Positions 41,939 to 50,693 of a DNA stretch of 64,000 bases are shown here, piece by piece. The position numbers were made by a program, and so were the translations under genes. The notes under the pieces were generated by a model that worked only from the letters and a program-made list of their open reading frames with translations, did no database searches and was not told the DNA's origin. The stretch covers positions 62,001 through 126,000 of the forward strand of contig JAICYJ010000002.1 in NCBI GenBank assembly GCA_025934255.1, written 5' to 3'. The DNA comes from Thermoleophilia bacterium. Its GTDB lineage: Bacteria; Actinomycetota; Thermoleophilia; Gaiellales; JAICJC01. How positions within the stretch are numbered: position 1 is the first letter of the stretch; every line of letters begins with the position of its first letter.

Positions 41939-43276
41939 ATGCTGGACGAGCTGATCCGCACCGTCGGCCTCGACCACGTGGTCAGCCCGGCCCCGGCCGA
42001 CTACCTGACCGACGCTACCGCCCGCGGCATGCGCGGATCGGCGCTGGCGGTTGTGCGGCCGGCCGACGCGGCCGAGGCGGCGCGGGTCGTAGCCGCCTGC
42101 TACCGCAACGACATCGCGATCACGCCGCGCGGCGGCGGCAGCGGGGTGGCCGGGGGCGCGGTGCCCGACGGCGGCATCGTGGTCAGCCTCGAGCGCCTGA
42201 ACCGGATCCGGAGCTTCGACCCGCTGGTGTGGCGGATCCAGGTGGAGGCGGGCGTCACCACCGGGCGCCTGCACCAGCTGGCGCGCGGGAGCGGGCTCAT
42301 GTTTCCGCCCGACCCCGGCGCCTCCGAGCAGTCGCAGATCGGCGGCAACCTGGCCACCAACGCAGGCGGGCCGCACGCCTTCCGCTACGGCGTCACCCGC
42401 CGCTGGGTGACCGGGATCGAGGCCGTGATCGCACCCGGCGAGCTGATCACGGTGGGCGGGCCGGTCAGAAAGGACGTGGCCGGCTACGACCTGCTGGGGT
42501 TGCTGGTCGGGTCGGAGGGCACGCTGGGGTTGATCACCGCCGCGTGGCTGCGGCTGGTGCCGGCGCCCGAGGCGGTGCACGTCGCTGCCGGCGTCTACCC
42601 CACCGACGCCGCCGCCTGCGCCGCGATCGAACGGATCCTGGGCAGCGGCATCGAGGCGGCGGCGATCGAGCTGCTGGACGCCGCCGCGATGCGGTTCGGC
42701 GGCGGCGGCTTCCCGGCCGAGACGGCCGATGGGGCGCTGGTGCTGGCCGAGGCCGACGGCGGCACGCTGGAGGCGGCGGCCCGTCGCGACGCGCTGCTCG
42801 AGGCGATGGCGGAGGGCGCCGCCGCGGTGCAGCAGGTGGACGACCGCGAGGCCGTCTGGCGCTGGCGCGACGGCGTCTCGTCACGGCTGGCGGCGGCCCA
42901 CGGCGCCAAGCTGTCCGAGGACATCGTGGTACCGCTCGACCGCCTGGCCGAGATGGTGGCGGCGGTGCCGCGGATCGGGGAGCGGCACGGCCTGACCGGG
43001 CTCAGCTTCGGCCACGCCGGCGACGGCAACCTGCACTCGAGCTTCCTGCTCGACCCGGCCGACCCCGCCCAGTTCGCTGCCGCCCAGGCCGCCGTCCAGG
43101 AGCTGTTCGACCTGACGCTCGAGATGGACGGGTCGATCTCGGGCGAGCACGGGCTTGGGTCGGTCAAGGCCGGCTACCTCGAGCGGCAGTGGGGCCCGGC
43201 CGCCGTCGGTGCACACCGCGCGATCAAGCAGGCGCTCGACCCGAAGGGGCTGTTCAACCCGGGCAAGAAGCTGTGA
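41939..43276 (+). CDS. FAD-binding oxidase, GlcD-type
   Basis: 445 residues of the vanillyl-alcohol oxidase/PCMH superfamily. FAD binding is shown by PRGGGSGVAGGAVPDGGIVVSL, PDPGASEQSQIGGNLATNAGG and GYDLLGLLVGSEGTLGLI. The C-terminal metal/substrate region has GHAGDGNLHSSF and SISGEHGLGSVKAGYLER. It fits glycolate oxidase GlcD or D-lactate/2-hydroxyacid dehydrogenases. No glcE or glcF partner is adjacent, so a stand-alone D-2-hydroxyacid dehydrogenase is more likely. Electron acceptor not determined. Confidence 0.92.
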   Translation: MLDELIRTVGLDHVVSPAPADYLTDATARGMRGSALAVVRPADAAEAARVVAACYRNDIAITPRGGGSGVAGGAVPDGGIVVSLERLNRIRSFDPLVWRIQVEAGVTTGRLHQLARGSGLMFPPDPGASEQSQIGGNLATNAGGPHAFRYGVTRRWVTGIEAVIAPGELITVGGPVRKDVAGYDLLGLLVGSEGTLGLITAAWLRLVPAPEAVHVAAGVYPTDAAACAAIERILGSGIEAAAIELLDAAAMRFGGGGFPAETADGALVLAEADGGTLEAAARRDALLEAMAEGAAAVQQVDDREAVWRWRDGVSSRLAAAHGAKLSEDIVVPLDRLAEMVAAVPRIGERHGLTGLSFGHAGDGNLHSSFLLDPADPAQFAAAQAAVQELFDLTLEMDGSISGEHGLGSVKAGYLERQWGPAAVGAHRAIKQALDPKGLFNPGKKL

Positions 43277-43290
43277 GATAGGGTGTTTTG

Positions 43291-43656
43291 GTGAGCGACT
43301 TCGACCAGCTGGCAGGCATGCAGCCGCTTCGGATCTGGGACGGCATCGCCGCCCGCACCGTGCACGGCGAGCTGGTCTCGTTCGCGGTGATCGAGCTCGA
43401 TCCCGGCAGCACGGTGCCGGAGCACCGCCACGAGAACGAGCAGCTGGGCGTGCTCGCGTCCGGCACGATGCGCTTCCGGATCGGCGAGGAGACGCGCGAG
43501 CTGGGACCGGGAGCGACCTGGTGCATCCCCGCGAACGTGCCGCACGAGGTTGAAGCCGGGCCGCAGGGAGCCGTCGCGGTCGAGGTGTTCGCGCCCCGGC
43601 GCGACGACTGGGGCGGCCTCGAGCGGCTGCCCGCGTCGCAGCCGCAGTGGCCTTAG
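43291..43656 (+). CDS. Cupin-domain protein
   Basis: 121 residues, single barrel. Motif 1 is PEHRHENEQLGVLASG with HxH and Glu; motif 2 is PANVPHEVEAG with His, so a complete metal site is present. GTG 43291 is chosen over the TTG at 43288 because TAGGGT (43279-43284) ends 6 bases before it. It follows the FAD oxidase with 14 bases between. Could be a dioxygenase, isomerase or binding protein; not determined. Confidence 0.83.
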   Translation: MSDFDQLAGMQPLRIWDGIAARTVHGELVSFAVIELDPGSTVPEHRHENEQLGVLASGTMRFRIGEETRELGPGATWCIPANVPHEVEAGPQGAVAVEVFAPRRDDWGGLERLPASQPQWP

Positions 43657-43673
43657 GGGCCCGCCCCTCGGGG

Positions 43674-44615
43674 CTACCAGCCGAGCAGCACCTTGCCGAA
43701 CTTGCCGGGCTGGGCCATGTAGTCGAAGGCCTCGGCCGCTTGCTCTGCCGGGAACACCCGGTCGACGACCGGATCGATCGCGCCCGACTCGAGCAGCGGC
43801 ACCACCTGGTGGGCGAAGGCCTGCACGGCGGCGCCCTTCTGCTCGATCGGCCGCGCTCGCAGCAGCGTGCCGATCATGGTCGCGCGCTTGCCCATCAGCA
43901 CCCGCAGCGGCATCTCGGCGGTCGAGCCGGCGGCCGTGCTGACGATCACGATCCGGCCGCGCAGCGCCACCGCCTCGAAGTCTCCTGCCAGGTTGGGCGA
44001 TCCCACCAGCTCCAGGATCACGTCCGCATTCTTCGCCTCGTCCAGCGACACCGGCTCGGCGCCGAGTGCGGCCAGCCGCTCGCGCGCCGGCTGCGAGCGG
44101 ACGTTGGCGAGCACGTGCACGCCCGTGGCAAGCCCCATCTGCACGGCGGCCAGCCCGACGCCGCCGTTGGCTCCGTTCACCAGCAGCCGCTCGCCGGCGT
44201 GCAGGCCGGCCTGGGTGTAGCAGGCGTCGTGCGCGGTGATGAACGCCTCCGGCACCGCTGCCGCCTGCTCGTCGCCGAGCCGGTCCGGGATCCGCGCGAC
44301 GTGGCGGGCGTTGACGACGGCGCGGTCGGCATGCCCACCGCCGCCGACGACACCGAACACCCGGTCTCCCTCACGCCACTCGCTGACGTTCCGCCCCACC
44401 GACACCACCGTGCCCGACACCTCCAGCCCCGGGACATCGGCGGGGGCGCCAGGCGGCGCCGGATAGCCACCGCTGCGCTGGTGCAGGTCGGCCGGGTTGA
44501 TGCCCGAGTGCGTGGCGGCGACCAGCACCTCGTCCGAGCCGGGTACCGGGTCGGGCCGCTGCTCCAGGCTCATCACCTCGGCGCCGCCGGCACCCGTGAA
44601 CACGATCGCACGCAT
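43674..44615 (-). CDS. Quinone oxidoreductase-like MDR family protein
   Basis: 313 residues of the medium-chain dehydrogenase family without structural zinc. It opens MRAIVFTGAGGAEVMSLEQRPDP, as in NADPH:quinone reductases. The nucleotide site is LLVNGANGGVGLAAVQMGLATG (AxxGGVG) near residue 143. The Cys/His zinc ligands of alcohol dehydrogenases are absent. It reduces quinones or alkenals. TAGGCT (plus 44622-44627) is 6 bases upstream of ATG 44615. It diverges from the Fae-like operon. Confidence 0.9.
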   Translation of the reverse strand: MRAIVFTGAGGAEVMSLEQRPDPVPGSDEVLVAATHSGINPADLHQRSGGYPAPPGAPADVPGLEVSGTVVSVGRNVSEWREGDRVFGVVGGGGHADRAVVNARHVARIPDRLGDEQAAAVPEAFITAHDACYTQAGLHAGERLLVNGANGGVGLAAVQMGLATGVHVLANVRSQPARERLAALGAEPVSLDEAKNADVILELVGSPNLAGDFEAVALRGRIVIVSTAAGSTAEMPLRVLMGKRATMIGTLLRARPIEQKGAAVQAFAHQVVPLLESGAIDPVVDRVFPAEQAAEAFDYMAQPGKFGKVLLGW

Positions 44616-44688
44616 CGGCGCAGCCTACCCGCGCCCGGCGCGGCTGGTGCCGGTGGCGCGGAGCCCGTGTGGTCGCATAGGTTCCCGC
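44616..44688. promoter_or_regulatory. Divergent promoters, quinone reductase and Fae-like operon
   Basis: Minus TAGGCT (plus 44622-44627) with 6-base spacing; plus TAGGTT (44678-44683), 5 bases from GTG 44689 and 11 from ATG 44695. Confidence 0.5.
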
Positions 44689-45219
44689 GTGCACATGCTC
44701 GACCGCGAACACATCGACGGCAGGATCGGCGAGGCCTGGTCGGGCGACGTCCCGAACGGCAGCCACATCAACCTGGTGCTGGCCTGGCGCGGCTCGCCGA
44801 CCGCGGCGGTGGCCGTGTCGGCGCTGGCCAACCCGCGCGCCGGCCACGCGCCTGTGGTCGTCTGCCTGGGCGCGGGCAACGCCGTGCGGCCGGTCACGAT
44901 CATGACCAACAAGGCCACGGCGATCGAGGATCTGCACCAGCGCATCACCTGGGGTGCCGCCCAGCTGGGCATCGGGCAGGGCGTGATGGACGCCGTGGCC
45001 GACGGTGTGCTGCCGGCCGAGCAGGCGGGTGACCTGGTGCTGCTGGTGGCGGCCTGGGTCGACCCCGACGCGAGCGACGAGACTGCCTGCCGCGAGGCGG
45101 CACGAGACGCCACCCGCCGCGCGGTCGACGACGCGCTGGCAGGCGCGCCGGCCGACTCGGTGCGCCGCATCGCGGAGCTTCGCCACGACGCTCGGAACGT
45201 CTTCTACGGCGGCGAGTGA
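44689..45219 (+). CDS. Formaldehyde-activating enzyme (Fae)-like protein
   Basis: 176 residues. Fae condenses formaldehyde with tetrahydromethanopterin. Family marks in order: RIGEAWSGDVPNGSHINLVLAWRG (the conserved catalytic-type His is His26), GHAPVVVCLGAGNAVRP, TIMTNKATA, GAAQLGIGQGVMDAVADGVLPAEQAGDLVLLVAAWVDPDA. Overall length and order match stand-alone Fae. No tetrahydromethanopterin pathway genes (mtdB, mch, ftr) are in the window, so a Fae2/Fae3-like role such as aldehyde binding or sensing is possible. GTG 44689 and ATG 44695 are both usable starts. Coupled to the enolase-superfamily gene by TGATG. Confidence 0.83.
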   Translation: MHMLDREHIDGRIGEAWSGDVPNGSHINLVLAWRGSPTAAVAVSALANPRAGHAPVVVCLGAGNAVRPVTIMTNKATAIEDLHQRITWGAAQLGIGQGVMDAVADGVLPAEQAGDLVLLVAAWVDPDASDETACREAARDATRRAVDDALAGAPADSVRRIAELRHDARNVFYGGE

Positions 45220-46331
45220 TGCGGATCGTCTCGATCGAGACGCGCAGCTACCGCCACCCGTTCGACCCGCCGTTCCGGGCTGCGTGGGATCCCGTCCCGC
45301 GCGCCTCGCAGGATGCGACGCTGGTGATCGTGACGGCCGATGACGGCACCGCGGGGTACGCCAGCGGCGGCGACGGCCTCCCCGACCGGGAGCTGCTGGA
45401 ACGGCTGCTGCGCGGTGTTGACCCACGTGACAATTCATCAGTGCGGCGGACGTGCGAGACCGTCGACTTCCACGGCGGCCGGCCCTGGGCAGTCGAGGTC
45501 GCGTGCTGGGATCTCGCCGGGCGGGCGGCCGGGATGCCGGTCTGGCAGCTGCTGGGCGGCGACGGCGGCTCGCTCGCGGCCTACGCCTCGACCGGCGAGC
45601 TGGCGGGGCCGCAGGAGCGGGCGAGCCGCGCGGTGGCGCTGCGCGACCGCGGCCTGCGGGCGCTCAAGATCCGCTTCCATCACCCGGACTGGCGTGACGA
45701 CGTGCGGGTGGTGGAGGCCGTGCGGGAGGCGGTCGGCGATGAGATGGAGATCATGGTCGACGCGAACCAGGGCTGGCGGATGCCCGGCGACCTCGCCCCG
45801 CCCTGGGACCTCGCCACCGCCTGCGAGTGCGCCGCGGCGCTCGAGCCGCTCCGCATCCACTGGCTGGAGGAGCCGTTGCCCACGGCCGACGTAGACGGCT
45901 ACGCGGCGCTGGTCGCATCCGCCGACGTGCCGATCGCGGCCGGGGAGATGGTGCGGCAGGAGCACGAGGCGCGCGACCTGCTGACCCGCGGCGGCATCGC
46001 GGTGATCCAGTGCGACGTCCTGTTCTGCGGCGGCATCGGCGGCTGCCGGCGGATCGCGGGCCTCGCCCGCGAGCTGGGTCGCAGCTGGTCGCCGCACACC
46101 TGGTCGAACGGCTACGGGTTGGTCGCGAACCTGCACGCGGCCTGCGCGCTCTCGAACCACGGCTACGTGGAGGTGCCCTACGACCCGCCCGCCTGGTCGG
46201 CCGGACGTCGCGACTGGATGCTGCCCTTCGTGCTCGAGATCGAGAGGGACGGGACGATCGCGCCCCCGCCCGGGCCGGGGCTGGGCGTCGAGCCGGACCT
46301 GGACGCGCTCGAGCGGTGGCGGGTGGCATGA
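45219..46331 (+). CDS. Enolase-superfamily (mandelate racemase/muconate lactonising type) protein
   Basis: 370 residues. The capping domain is followed by a TIM barrel with ALKIRFHHPDW (Lys and Arg at the KxK position), MVDANQGW (metal Asp), HWLEEPL (metal Glu), AAGEMV (metal Glu) and WSPHTW (catalytic His). The Lys-x-Arg plus His arrangement fits the mandelate-racemase subgroup, mainly acid-sugar dehydratases, rather than dipeptide epimerases. The start is ATG 45219 within the Fae-like stop; GTG 45216 is the alternative. It precedes the zinc alcohol dehydrogenase with 4 bases overlap (ATGA). Confidence 0.88.
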   Translation: MRIVSIETRSYRHPFDPPFRAAWDPVPRASQDATLVIVTADDGTAGYASGGDGLPDRELLERLLRGVDPRDNSSVRRTCETVDFHGGRPWAVEVACWDLAGRAAGMPVWQLLGGDGGSLAAYASTGELAGPQERASRAVALRDRGLRALKIRFHHPDWRDDVRVVEAVREAVGDEMEIMVDANQGWRMPGDLAPPWDLATACECAAALEPLRIHWLEEPLPTADVDGYAALVASADVPIAAGEMVRQEHEARDLLTRGGIAVIQCDVLFCGGIGGCRRIAGLARELGRSWSPHTWSNGYGLVANLHAACALSNHGYVEVPYDPPAWSAGRRDWMLPFVLEIERDGTIAPPPGPGLGVEPDLDALERWRVA

Positions 46332-47470
46332 GGACGAGGGCGGCGGTGCTGCGCCAGATGGGCTCGCCCCTGACGGTGGAGGAGCTGGAGCTTGCGCCGC
46401 CCGGCCCCGGCGAGGTGCTGGTGCGGGTGGCGGCGGCCGGCGTCTGCCACTCCGACCTGCATCTGGCTGACGGGCACCTGGGCAGCGAGCGGCAGCCGAT
46501 CGTGCTCGGCCACGAGGGTGCGGGCACGGTCGAGGCCGTGGGCGCGGGCGTCGCGCACGTCTCCGGTGGCGACCGCGTGGCGTTCTGCTTCGTGCCCTCC
46601 TGCGGCGCCTGCACGCAGTGCCGGGCCGGCCACGCCAACCTCTGCGTCCCGGCCGGCGAACACAACAGCCGCGGGGTGCTGGGCGACGGCACCACGCGCC
46701 TGTCGTTCCCCGGCGGAGAGCCCGTCAAGCACTTCCTGAGCGTCGCCTGCTTCGCCGAGCGCTGCGTCATCCCGGCCGCCGCGGCGGTGCCGCTGCCGGC
46801 CGGGCTGCCTCTGTGGCAGGCGGCGCTGGTCGGCTGCAGCGTCGTCACCGGCCTGGGCGCGGTGCGCAACGTCGCGCGCGTACGGCCCGGCCAGAGCGTC
46901 GCCGTGATCGGCTGCGGCGGCGTCGGGCTGCAGGCGATCGCGGGCGCCAGGCTGGCCGGCGCGGCCCGCGTGGTCGCGATCGACCGCGACCCCGGCAAGC
47001 TGGAGCGCGCAATGCGGCTGGGCGCCACCGACACGGTGCTGTCGGGCGACGGCCGCGATCCCGTGGCGCGGGTGCGGGAGCTATGCGGCGACGGCGGCGC
47101 CGACCATGCGATCGAGGTGGTGGGACGGCCGGACACGATCCGCCAGGCGTTCGACATGATCCGGCCGGGCGGCACGGCGGTGGTGGTGGGCATCGCCCCC
47201 AGCGGGGTCGAGGTGGCGCTGCCGGCCCTCGACTTCGTGAGCGACAAGACGATCGCCGGCTGCTTCTATGGATCGGGCAATCCGGCCGCCGAGATGCCGG
47301 AGCTGATCGGCATGCTGATGGACGGGCGGCTGGACGTGGCCGGCGCCGTGTCCGACTTCACCGACCTGGACGGGATCGAGGCCGCCTTTGAGCGGCTGCG
47401 CCGCGGGCAGGGCGCGCGGACGGTGGTCGTACTGGACGAGGGCGCGGCCGGCCTGCCTGAGATGATCTAG
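46328..47470 (+). CDS. Zinc-dependent alcohol dehydrogenase, class III-like
   Basis: 380 residues. The catalytic zinc ligands are in GVCHSDLHL (Cys) and LGHEGAGTV (His, Glu) with a later Cys in VGCSVVTG. The structural zinc site is PSCGACTQCRAGHANLC (four Cys). The NAD site is VAVIGCGGVGLQAIAGA near 190, followed by an acidic IDRD. It resembles class III/mycothiol-type formaldehyde and benzyl-alcohol dehydrogenases. Coupling to a Fae-like gene suggests aldehyde or alcohol chemistry in one pathway. Its stop overlaps the convergent cupin stop (CTAG). Confidence 0.92.
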   Translation: MRTRAAVLRQMGSPLTVEELELAPPGPGEVLVRVAAAGVCHSDLHLADGHLGSERQPIVLGHEGAGTVEAVGAGVAHVSGGDRVAFCFVPSCGACTQCRAGHANLCVPAGEHNSRGVLGDGTTRLSFPGGEPVKHFLSVACFAERCVIPAAAAVPLPAGLPLWQAALVGCSVVTGLGAVRNVARVRPGQSVAVIGCGGVGLQAIAGARLAGAARVVAIDRDPGKLERAMRLGATDTVLSGDGRDPVARVRELCGDGGADHAIEVVGRPDTIRQAFDMIRPGGTAVVVGIAPSGVEVALPALDFVSDKTIAGCFYGSGNPAAEMPELIGMLMDGRLDVAGAVSDFTDLDGIEAAFERLRRGQGARTVVVLDEGAAGLPEMI

Positions 47471-48012
47471 CCGGCCCGCCTCCCAAACGGCGCCGGAGGA
47501 GGCGTGAGCACCTCGTCCGGCAGATCGCCGTACGCCTCGCCGGAGTCCCCGGTCGTCTGCTCGACGCTGGCTCCGTGTCTGGCCGCGGTCTCGTCGGCGA
47601 TCCACTCGACCTTGCGGCTTGGATCGGGGCCGCCGAACATCAGGATCACGCACGGTCCGTCGCCGGCTCCGATCGTGATGTGAGCGGTTCCCGGCGGCGA
47701 GTGGAGGAAGTCCCACTGGCGCATCGACCGCTCCTGGCCCTCCACCAGCGCCAGACACTCGCCGCTGAGCACGACGAACCCTTCCTGGGCGGCTTCGGCG
47801 TGGTAGTAGCCGTTGCTCTCGCCGGGCTGCAGGACGTGGATGTGAATGCCGACGACCGGCACGTCGCCGGACACCCTGGCCCAGTCGAGGTCGCGCCACA
47901 CCCCGAAGCCGGGCACCGTCTCCCACGGCATCTCACCGAGGTTGAGGATGAACCAGCCTTCACCGGCCGGCAGCCGGCCCTCCGTCGTGTCGTCGATCCG
48001 GGCTTCGCGCAC
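47467..48012 (-). CDS. Cupin-domain protein, 181 aa
   Basis: Single cupin barrel in the middle: IHIHVLQPGESNGYYHAEAAQEGFVVLSGE carries two His plus Glu, and SPPGTAHITIGAG gives the motif 2 His. The N-terminal 40 residues are an added arm (FILNLGEMPWETVPGFGVWRD) and the C-terminal 40 look disordered. It probably binds a metal; function unknown. Its TAG stop overlaps the TAG of the alcohol dehydrogenase. It lies 13 bases after the deaminase-type amidohydrolase and is likely cotranscribed with it; no strong ribosome-binding site was seen beyond GGAGG at 48014-48018 on the minus strand reading. Confidence 0.82.
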   Translation of the reverse strand: MREARIDDTTEGRLPAGEGWFILNLGEMPWETVPGFGVWRDLDWARVSGDVPVVGIHIHVLQPGESNGYYHAEAAQEGFVVLSGECLALVEGQERSMRQWDFLHSPPGTAHITIGAGDGPCVILMFGGPDPSRKVEWIADETAARHGASVEQTTGDSGEAYGDLPDEVLTPPPAPFGRRAG

Positions 48013-48025
48013 GTTTCACCCTCCT

Positions 48026-49543
48026 TCAGTACGCCGGCGGGTAGCGCAGCATCCACGGCCGCAGGCGCTGCAGCAGCTCCACGCGGGCCGGGTCGACCGC
48101 CCGCACCGCCGCGTCGGCCGACGCGGCCACCTCGGCGCCGAGCGCGTCCATGTCGACGTGCAGCGGCCGGCCGTCCTGCGCGAGCACCCGCCCGCCGACA
48201 AGCACCTGCCGCACGTGCCGCCGCCGGGCGCGGGCCACAACCAGGTCATGGACGGGGACGGCCGGCGAGGCGTAGACCCCGCGCATCGCGTCCAGGTCGA
48301 GCACGACCGCGTCGGCCCGGTAGCCGGGCTCCAGCCGGCCGACCTCGCCCTCGCGCCCGGCGATGCGGGCGCCGCCCTCCCACGTCATCCGCAGGATGTC
48401 GCGCGCATCGAGCAGCGGCTCCGGCCCCTCCCAGACCCGCTGCGTGATGTGCGCGGCCCGCACCTCGCTGAGCATGTCGTCGTCATCGTCGAGCGTCATG
48501 TCGTCGCTGCCCAGGCCGACCGTGACGCCGCGCGCCACCAGCCGGCGCACCGGCGCGATGCCGCAGGCCAGCCGCAGGTTCGAGGAGCAGTTGTGGGCGA
48601 CCATCGCGCCGCGCTCGGCCATCAGGTCGATGTCCGCGTCGCGCAGGTAGACGCCGTGGGCAATCGCCGTGCGGTCGCCGAGCACGCCCCGGTCGGCCAG
48701 CCTGCGGAGCTCATTGCCTGCATGGACGTCGTCTCCCCAGGCCAGCTGTCGGCGGCTCTCGAGCGCGTGCAGGTGGACGCCGATGCGAAGCGCCGCGGCG
48801 GCCTCGCCGACGGCGTCGACCAGCTCGTCGGACGCCCACTGCGGCGCCGCGATCGACAGCTGGACGCCGATCATCTCATCGCCCGCCAGCCGCCGGTGAA
48901 GCTCGGTGATGGCGTCGATGTAGACGCTGTTCGGGATGCGGGGGCCGTCGACGAGCGCCCGCGCGGGTCCGGACAGGTCGTCCGGCAGGCTGTCGATGAA
49001 CCGCGCGTCGTCGTCGTAGACGAACGAGGCGCGGTCACGCCAGTAGGGCGCGAGCGCGGTGCGCAGCCCGGACTCGCGGTGGGCGCTGACCGCTCCCTCG
49101 AGCTCTGCCAGGTAGCCGCCGGCGGGATCGTCGCCGTAGCCGTGCTTGGCGGGGAAGTGTGAGTGAACGTGCGTCGTCACGCCGCTGGTCAGCATCAGCA
49201 TCGACTTGTAGAGCGTGGTCAGGTACGCGTCCACGGACGGCAGCGCGTGCATCAGCGCCATCCACGGCTCGAACGGCTCGTCCACGAACCCCATCTGGAA
49301 GGTGGACACGCCCTCGGCGTGCTGATGGGCGTTCACCAGCCCCGGCATCACCAGCATGCCGGGGCCACCGGCGCGACGCGCCTGCGGGTGCGCGGCCACG
49401 AGCTCGCCGGCGTCGCCCAGCGCCGTGACGACGCCGTCGTTGACGAGCACGGCCGCGTCCGCGATCGGCTCGCCTGCGGCCGAGGGAAGCACGACCGCTC
49501 CCTCGATCAGGAGCTCGCCGGCGGCGCTGTCAGCGGAGTGCAT
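48026..49543 (-). CDS. Amidohydrolase, cytosine deaminase/TRZ-ATZ type
   Basis: 505 residues. Metal ligands: NAHQHAEG (HxH), LHLHALES (His), TAIAHGVYL (His) and LGSDDMTLDDDDD (Asp). The fold fits the deaminase/chlorohydrolase branch (guanine deaminase, hydroxyatrazine hydrolase, SAH deaminase). An unusual long acidic run follows the Asp ligand. Substrate is likely an amino- or halogen-substituted N-heterocycle, by family only. ATG 49543 is supported by CATACT (plus 49550-49555) 6 bases upstream. Divergent from the second zinc alcohol dehydrogenase. Confidence 0.88.
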   Translation of the reverse strand: MHSADSAAGELLIEGAVVLPSAAGEPIADAAVLVNDGVVTALGDAGELVAAHPQARRAGGPGMLVMPGLVNAHQHAEGVSTFQMGFVDEPFEPWMALMHALPSVDAYLTTLYKSMLMLTSGVTTHVHSHFPAKHGYGDDPAGGYLAELEGAVSAHRESGLRTALAPYWRDRASFVYDDDARFIDSLPDDLSGPARALVDGPRIPNSVYIDAITELHRRLAGDEMIGVQLSIAAPQWASDELVDAVGEAAAALRIGVHLHALESRRQLAWGDDVHAGNELRRLADRGVLGDRTAIAHGVYLRDADIDLMAERGAMVAHNCSSNLRLACGIAPVRRLVARGVTVGLGSDDMTLDDDDDMLSEVRAAHITQRVWEGPEPLLDARDILRMTWEGGARIAGREGEVGRLEPGYRADAVVLDLDAMRGVYASPAVPVHDLVVARARRRHVRQVLVGGRVLAQDGRPLHVDMDALGAEVAASADAAVRAVDPARVELLQRLRPWMLRYPPAY

Positions 49544-49577
49544 CGGGTGAGTATGGCAGCCGATACACTCGCCGACC
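49544..49577. promoter_or_regulatory. Divergent leaderless promoters, amidohydrolase and alcohol dehydrogenase
   Basis: Minus CATACT (plus 49550-49555), 6-base spacer to ATG 49543. Plus TACACT (49564-49569), 8-base spacer to ATG 49578. The gap is only 34 bases. Confidence 0.5.
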
Positions 49578-50693
49578 ATGACCACCATCCGGGCCGCGGT
49601 GCTGGAGGGAGTCGGGGGCGACCTCGAGGTGCAGGAGCTTGACCTGGCACCCCCGCGGGCCGGCGAGGTGCAGGTGCGGCTGCTGGCAAGCGGGGTCTGC
49701 CACAGCGATCTGAACGCCATCGACGGCACGGCCGAGACCCGCTGTCCGGCCGTCCTCGGGCACGAGGGGGCGGGCGTGGTCGAGGGGGTCGGTGACGGCG
49801 TGACGCGGGTCGGGGTGGGCCAGCACGTGGCGCTTTCGTGGGCGCCGTCGTGCGGCCGTTGTGCCGAGTGCCTGGACGACCTGCCGCACCTGTGCGGCAC
49901 AGCCTGGCCGATGATGGCCCAGGGCACGCTGCTGGACGGCACCACCCGGCTGTCACGAGGCGGCAAGCCCGTCTACCACTACTCGTTCATCTCGTCCTTC
50001 GCCGAGCGGACGGTGCTGCCCGAGGCATCGTGCGTGCCGATCCCCGATGACGTGCCACCCGAGGTGGCGGCGCTGGTGGGCTGTGCGGTCACCACCGGGA
50101 TCTGCGCCGTCTGGCGCAGCGCGCAGGTGCACGCCGGCCAGCGCGCGGCCGTGATCGGCTGCGGCGGCGTCGGCCTGTCAGCGGTGATGGGCCTGGCCGC
50201 CGTCGGCGCGGCACCGATCATCGCCGTCGACCTGCACGAGGGGCGGCTGGAGGCGGCGCTGTCTCTGGGGGCAACGGACGCCGTCCAGGGCGCGGCCACC
50301 GCCGAGGAGACTGCGGAGCGGGTGCGAGAGGCATCGGGCGGCGGGGTCGACGTCGCGATCGAGGCCACCGGCCGCAGCGACGCGATGCGCGCCGCGTTCC
50401 TCTCGACGCGTCGCCGCGGCACCGCCGTGCTGATCGGGATCCCGGCCGAGGACGCGGTGCTGGAGCTGCCGGCGCTGTCGATCCCGCGCATGGAACGGCG
50501 GGTGATGGGAGCGCTGTACGGCTCGGCCCGGCCGGAGCGCGACTTCGCCGTGATCCTCGACCAGTACGCGCGGGGACGGCTGCCGCTCGACCGGCTGATC
50601 TCACACCGGCTGCCGCTCGACGGGATCGGCGAGGCCTTCGACCTGCTGCGCTCGGGCAGCGGCCGCAGGGTCGTGCTGGATCTGGCGGACTAA
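49578..50693 (+). CDS. Zinc-dependent alcohol dehydrogenase, class III-like
   Basis: 371 residues, paralogous to the dehydrogenase at 46.3 kb: same GVCHSDLNA, LGHEGAGVVEGV, structural site PSCGRCAECLDDLPHLC, and NAD site VIGCGGVGLSAVMGLA with VDLHEGR. The two share long similar stretches (LDGTTRLSRGGKPVYHY here against GDGTTRLSFPGGEPVKH), so one is probably a duplicate with changed specificity. Convergent with the hydantoinase-type gene, overlapping at the stop codons. Confidence 0.92.
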   Translation: MTTIRAAVLEGVGGDLEVQELDLAPPRAGEVQVRLLASGVCHSDLNAIDGTAETRCPAVLGHEGAGVVEGVGDGVTRVGVGQHVALSWAPSCGRCAECLDDLPHLCGTAWPMMAQGTLLDGTTRLSRGGKPVYHYSFISSFAERTVLPEASCVPIPDDVPPEVAALVGCAVTTGICAVWRSAQVHAGQRAAVIGCGGVGLSAVMGLAAVGAAPIIAVDLHEGRLEAALSLGATDAVQGAATAEETAERVREASGGGVDVAIEATGRSDAMRAAFLSTRRRGTAVLIGIPAEDAVLELPALSIPRMERRVMGALYGSARPERDFAVILDQYARGRLPLDRLISHRLPLDGIGEAFDLLRSGSGRRVVLDLAD

